Below are positions 5,413 to 8,704 of a DNA stretch of 8,704 nt, piece after piece. The DNA is taken from assembly GCA_016210435.1 (NCBI GenBank), contig JACQUF010000278.1, positions 1 through 8,704 on the forward strand, given 5' to 3'. A program made the position numbers and the translations under genes. The notes beneath the pieces were generated by a model. It had not been told where the DNA came from and ran no database searches. It saw only the letters and a list, made by a program, of their open reading frames with translations. This stretch comes from Chloroflexota bacterium. GTDB taxonomy: Bacteria > Chloroflexota > Dehalococcoidia > Lucifugimonadales > Lucifugimonadaceae. Every line of letters starts with the position of its first letter. The first letter of the stretch is position 1.

Positions 5413-7527
5413 TCAACCTCCGCCGTCTTGGCGGTGACGAAGCCGATTCATCTCGGCCAGCGCTTCAATCACCCCGGGCAACGAAGACCATTCCTCAAGC
5501 GGGTGGGCAGCTCGCTGCCGCCAGTTCGGGTGCTGAGCGGTGGTCCCCGGCACGTTCTGGGGCGAGGGTTCGAGCCAGAGGTCTTCCATGTTCACAAGAA
5601 CGAAAGCCGAGGGGCTCTCGGCCAGGAATCTCAGGAATGCCCGCAACGCGCCCAACGAACCCTCGGCATTCTTCTGGTCCAGGTAGCCCTTGCGGGCGAA
5701 GTAGGCGGAAACCGCGCTCTTGATTCGGGCCTTCTCCGCCCGCTCTTCGCGGGCCTGAGCGGCCGAGACGATTCCAAGTTTTTGCCGCTGACGGGTGTCA
5801 GCTCCCGTCCACCACGCCGAAAACGTCGGCATGTCATGTGTATTGAGAAACGAGACGGCATCCGGCGCAGGAACGGGCAGCGGATCACGATCCAGCGGCC
5901 GGACGCGGAAGTAGGCGCAGTACATGCGTTTGACGTTGTGCCGGCGCATCGCGGGACCGACATAGGCCGGCACGGTGCCGAGGTCCTCACCGACAACGAC
6001 CGTCCCGTGTCGTTGGGATTCGATCGCAAGTACCGCGTAAATCTCATCGGCGCGGTATCGGACGTAGACGCCGTCCCTTGCTTCCGCTCCGGAAGGGATG
6101 ATGAACATGCGATGGAAGCCCATTACGTGGTCCACGCGTAGCATTCGCGCCGCAGCCATGTGATGCCGGAAAACGCTGCGCAGGTAGCGGTAGCCATCCA
6201 GCCTCAGCGCCGCAGGAATGAGGGGCGCAAAACCCCAATTCTGGCCCTTCGAGAAAAAGATGTCCGGGGGCGCTCCTGCCGACGCCGTGAGCGCGAAGAG
6301 ATGCTGATTGCGCCAGGCGTCGAAACCGTCTGAATGAACGCCCACCGGCAGATCGAGGTAGAGGCCAGCGCCTGCCCCGCCAGCCTGGCGTACCTGCTCG
6401 GCTGCGACTCTCTGGGTGTACAGGTAAAGCTGTTCGTCGGCGGCTCGATAGTCAGACCGCCGAATCTCGCCACCGCGCATGCGTTCCGTCCATGCCTGCC
6501 AGCCTCGCCGCTGTCGTTCACAGGCCGCGCGGAAGGCGGCGTACCTGGCTGCTTCGGGGTTCTGCTTCGCAAACTGCTCGTTTCGGATACGTGAAGCTTC
6601 GGACTCGAAGCTGTACTCGGCGAGTGCCGACAGCACCGGCCGCTTCAAGCTCCACGCGGCCCGGTAATCGACAAGGCGGTCCTCTGCGAGGCGCAACAAC
6701 TCCGTGCGTTTTCCCTCGAGGCGCGCTCGCGCCTGGGCGCACCGGTCGAATTCCTCCGTGGCCCGGGGATCAACGTAAAGCTCGTTCCAGAAGAGCCGGG
6801 ATACGGGCGCATAGGGGCTCGGTTCGAATGGCTCATCGAGGAAGGCGGGCAGCATCGGCAGGGTCGCGACGGCGTCGCAGCCAGCCGCGCGCGCCCAGGT
6901 GAGCAGGATGCCGAGATCGCTGAAATCGGCGAGGCCGCTGGTCCGCCGGGTCATCAGGGCGTAAAGAGGCAGAAAGACTCCCCATCCCCGCTCCTGGCTC
7001 ACGCCAGCCTGGAAGGCCTTTCGGGGCGCTACGATGAGCGTGCAATCGCCGGAGATATCGCGCCCGCCTACGTGGAGCCTGTGATACCCGGTCTTCAGCC
7101 CGGATGGAAGAGGCGCTGCAACCGCGCCTGCCGGCAGCACACTGTTTGAAGCCTTGTGCGATTTCAATGGCGGAAGCTCTTGAGGGCACCATCGCCACGT
7201 TTTTGTCTCTCCATCTTCGAGCTCGAACGTGGCCTGCAGTCGGCGGGGGACGCGTCCCGAAAGGCGAAGCGGAACCGCGCCGGGCGGCCGGCCTTCCCAC
7301 ACCACGTGCACGGGAGGCAGGCAGCGCCGCGCCAGCTCATCGCGGCGGGCCCGGATCGCGTTGGGCACGTCAGCGAGCCCTTCGACGGCTGCGCCAAGGA
7401 CCTTCAGCGCGCCCACGATACCGTCCGGAGAGGGGGTTACCTGCTTTCCCGAAGCGTTGCGATACCCCAGCTGGATGTCGTAGAGGCGGGCCAGGTCGAA
7501 CAGCTTGCGCCGCAGCCCGGCCTCCAT
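5413..7527 (-). CDS. malQ: 4-alpha-glucanotransferase (amylomaltase, GH77)
   Basis: MalQ transfers alpha-1,4-glucan segments between maltodextrins and releases glucose; it is cytosolic. From ATG at 7527 the protein has 704 residues, the long E. coli-like form with an N-terminal beta-sandwich extension of roughly 150-200 residues before the GH77 barrel, not the 500-residue Thermus form. Catalytic signatures are in order: nucleophile Asp466 in RVDHVMGF, acid/base Glu514 in VVGEDLGTVP, and His564-Asp565 in LNTHDMPTF, the transition-state stabiliser. All are intact. The frame is open back to a GTG at 7581, but ATG at 7527 overlaps the maltokinase stop as TGATG, the usual sign of translational coupling, and starts the conserved N-terminus. 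With maltokinase immediately upstream, MalQ probably trims or supplies maltodextrins for trehalose/maltose 1-phosphate/glycogen turnover. A separate lipoprotein gene follows. Confidence 0.95.
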   Translation of the reverse strand: MEAGLRRKLFDLARLYDIQLGYRNASGKQVTPSPDGIVGALKVLGAAVEGLADVPNAIRARRDELARRCLPPVHVVWEGRPPGAVPLRLSGRVPRRLQATFELEDGETKTWRWCPQELPPLKSHKASNSVLPAGAVAAPLPSGLKTGYHRLHVGGRDISGDCTLIVAPRKAFQAGVSQERGWGVFLPLYALMTRRTSGLADFSDLGILLTWARAAGCDAVATLPMLPAFLDEPFEPSPYAPVSRLFWNELYVDPRATEEFDRCAQARARLEGKRTELLRLAEDRLVDYRAAWSLKRPVLSALAEYSFESEASRIRNEQFAKQNPEAARYAAFRAACERQRRGWQAWTERMRGGEIRRSDYRAADEQLYLYTQRVAAEQVRQAGGAGAGLYLDLPVGVHSDGFDAWRNQHLFALTASAGAPPDIFFSKGQNWGFAPLIPAALRLDGYRYLRSVFRHHMAAARMLRVDHVMGFHRMFIIPSGAEARDGVYVRYRADEIYAVLAIESQRHGTVVVGEDLGTVPAYVGPAMRRHNVKRMYCAYFRVRPLDRDPLPVPAPDAVSFLNTHDMPTFSAWWTGADTRQRQKLGIVSAAQAREERAEKARIKSAVSAYFARKGYLDQKNAEGSLGALRAFLRFLAESPSAFVLVNMEDLWLEPSPQNVPGTTAQHPNWRQRAAHPLEEWSSLPGVIEALAEMNRLRHRQDGGG

Positions 7528-8704
7528 CACGCAGGGCCCCCGATGATCTCCTGGACGCCTAGCAGTGGAATGCGTACCCACTCAGGGCGGTTGTTGAATT
7601 CATACCAGACTTCATACAGGGCCTTTGCGATCAAGTTCGCGTTGAGCAGCGCCTGGACGTGCTGCGGGTCAGTCGGCACGATCGGACTGCCGCTCAGGGC
7701 CTTCAGGTATTCGTCGAGAAACGCGGCGGCAACCCACGCATACCAGTGGCGGGCCCACGACTCGAGGACAGGGATCTGTTCGGGCCGTACGGACCGGGCG
7801 GTATGACGGTGCAACGTATAGAAGGCCGCGTAGTGGAATGACCGCACCATTCCCCCAACGTCGGTCAGCGGCGATCGCTTCAAGCGGCGCTCGCTCAGCG
7901 GACGCGCCGGCTCGCCCTCGAAGTCGATGATCACAAAATCGCGGCCCGTGCAAAGGACCTGTCCGAGGTGATAGTCGCCATGGGCGCGAATGCGCATCGC
8001 GGATATCCGCATCCTGGTGAGGTTCGCCAAGCGCTCCACGATCTGGGCCTGCGAATCGACGATTTTCTTGATGTCCTCCTGGACATCCGCGGGCAGGCCG
8101 GGCAAGACTTCCCGAAGCCGCCGCAGAGACGAAATGACCGAGTTGCGCACGCCCTGGTATATCGAGCGCTGGTACAGCTGCGTGAATGGCTCCGGGGCGA
8201 ACGCCGGGTCATCGAAACGGGATGCAAGGGCCGCGTGAAGCTCACCGGTCCTCTGGCCGAGCAGGCGTGCCGACACCAAATACGGACCGATCATCTCGAT
8301 CACGTCCGAAGAAGGCGTTTCCTTGCACAGTTCGGCGAGGGGTCTGGCCGGAAACGGGGGAGGGTTCGTTTCGGGATGGGCCATCACTCGCTCGTAGTAG
8401 CTCACGAGCTGATCGACGGTATAGCTCCACGCGTCACCGACGTTTTCGACGAACGCGTTGAGTAACGCGAGGGTGACCGGCTCCGCGTGCCGCCCCGGCA
8501 TGTACTCCATCGAGCCGCAGAGGTTGGAAACGTTCCGGAAACGTGTCTTTTCCAGCAGGAACCGCCCGATTTCAAGCTCGGGATTCGTGCCTTCACCAAG
8601 CTTTCGGTACAGCTTCAGGATGAACTTGTTCCCGTAAACGAGGGAGGTATTGCTTTGCTCGGCGCCCACCAGTTTGAGCGGGGCGTCCGGTTCGAGCCCG
8701 ACCC
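7527..8704 (-). CDS. mak: maltokinase (Pep2/Mak type), 5' end off the window; possibly the tail of a TreS-maltokinase fusion
   Basis: Maltokinase uses ATP to make maltose 1-phosphate, the donor for GlgE in alpha-glucan synthesis from trehalose. The frame is open to the right edge, with about 392 residues visible. Near the start is GAEQSNTSLVYGNKFILKLYR, the N-lobe strand pair with the ATP-binding Lys; the frame continues upstream of it in family-like sequence. The catalytic-loop motif HGDYHLGQVL has its Asp codon at 7976-7974. Metal-binding DFEGEP has its Asp codon at 7925-7923 and is followed by the hallmark ERRLKRSPLTDVGGMVRSF. The GTG at 8669 is not the start, because conserved family sequence continues before it. 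In many bacteria this kinase is fused to trehalose synthase TreS, so a TreS domain may lie beyond the edge. Its TGA overlaps the malQ ATG, so the two genes form one operon. Confidence 0.94.
   Translation of the reverse strand, partial: VGLEPDAPLKLVGAEQSNTSLVYGNKFILKLYRKLGEGTNPELEIGRFLLEKTRFRNVSNLCGSMEYMPGRHAEPVTLALLNAFVENVGDAWSYTVDQLVSYYERVMAHPETNPPPFPARPLAELCKETPSSDVIEMIGPYLVSARLLGQRTGELHAALASRFDDPAFAPEPFTQLYQRSIYQGVRNSVISSLRRLREVLPGLPADVQEDIKKIVDSQAQIVERLANLTRMRISAMRIRAHGDYHLGQVLCTGRDFVIIDFEGEPARPLSERRLKRSPLTDVGGMVRSFHYAAFYTLHRHTARSVRPEQIPVLESWARHWYAWVAAAFLDEYLKALSGSPIVPTDPQHVQALLNANLIAKALYEVWYEFNNRPEWVRIPLLGVQEIIGGPA

Noticed and set aside
5182..6141. Plus-strand ORF of 319 codons
   Set aside because: It is a shadow of malQ and the lipoprotein gene, spans their intergenic gap and has no recognisable domain.
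7579..7581. GTG as the start of malQ
   Set aside because: It would overlap the maltokinase by more than 50 bases and add a non-conserved Arg-rich tail. ATG at 7527 with the TGATG overlap fits better.
8667..8669. GTG as the start of the maltokinase
   Set aside because: The frame continues to the window edge, and residues upstream of the GTG fit the conserved sequence before GAEQSNTS, so the true start is outside the window.
1..8704. CRISPR array, insertion sequence, phage genes or long direct repeats
   Set aside because: No regularly spaced repeats, transposase or integrase motifs, or terminal inverted repeats were seen. The only repeated DNA is the Pro/Thr linker.

Overview
The window is GC-rich DNA from a free-living bacterium. 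The long Pro/Thr-rich linker of a DNRLRE-type lipoprotein, a maltokinase next to a long-form MalQ, and a one-domain RRM protein together suggest a Chloroflexota-like genome, perhaps metagenomic. That placement is inference; no rRNA or other marker gene is present.

Layout, left to right. (1) 1-990, minus: a phosphotriesterase-fold hydrolase very like animal PTER, cut by the left edge just before its C-terminus. (2) 991-1340: a divergent regulatory region with one candidate promoter for each neighbour, an inverted repeat in the plus-strand promoter and a long leader containing hairpins. (3) 1341-1649, plus: a small RRM RNA-binding protein starting at TTG. (4) 1658-1736: two strong hairpins between convergent genes. 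(5) 1744-3818, minus: a two-gene unit. A five-repeat beta-propeller protein is followed, with a 1-nt stop/start overlap, by an unusual fusion of a response-regulator receiver domain to an extended-SDR NAD-dependent epimerase/dehydrogenase. (6) 3819-4325: mostly non-coding. It holds a tRNA T-arm-like sequence and, on the plus strand, the last 35 codons of a 2-oxoacid dehydrogenase E2 gene whose upstream part is missing. (7) 4326-5306, minus: a DNRLRE-domain lipoprotein. (8) 5413-8704, minus: malQ (4-alpha-glucanotransferase), preceded by a maltokinase whose 5' part lies beyond the right edge. Their stop and start overlap as TGATG.

How the genes fit together: maltokinase makes maltose 1-phosphate, the donor for GlgE-type alpha-glucan synthesis. 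MalQ reshuffles maltodextrins. The right end is therefore part of a trehalose/maltose/alpha-glucan operon, and TreS, GlgE or GlgB would be expected beyond the edge. The lipoprotein has its own strong ribosome binding site and may be only loosely connected to that operon. The centre of the window (propeller plus receiver-SDR) is the least conventional part. The receiver keeps its phosphorylation residues and the SDR keeps its Gly-rich loop and YxxxK, so a phosphorylation-controlled oxidoreductase or epimerase is a reasonable hypothesis. The E2 tail and the tRNA-like sequence suggest that 3819-4221 is a rearrangement scar.
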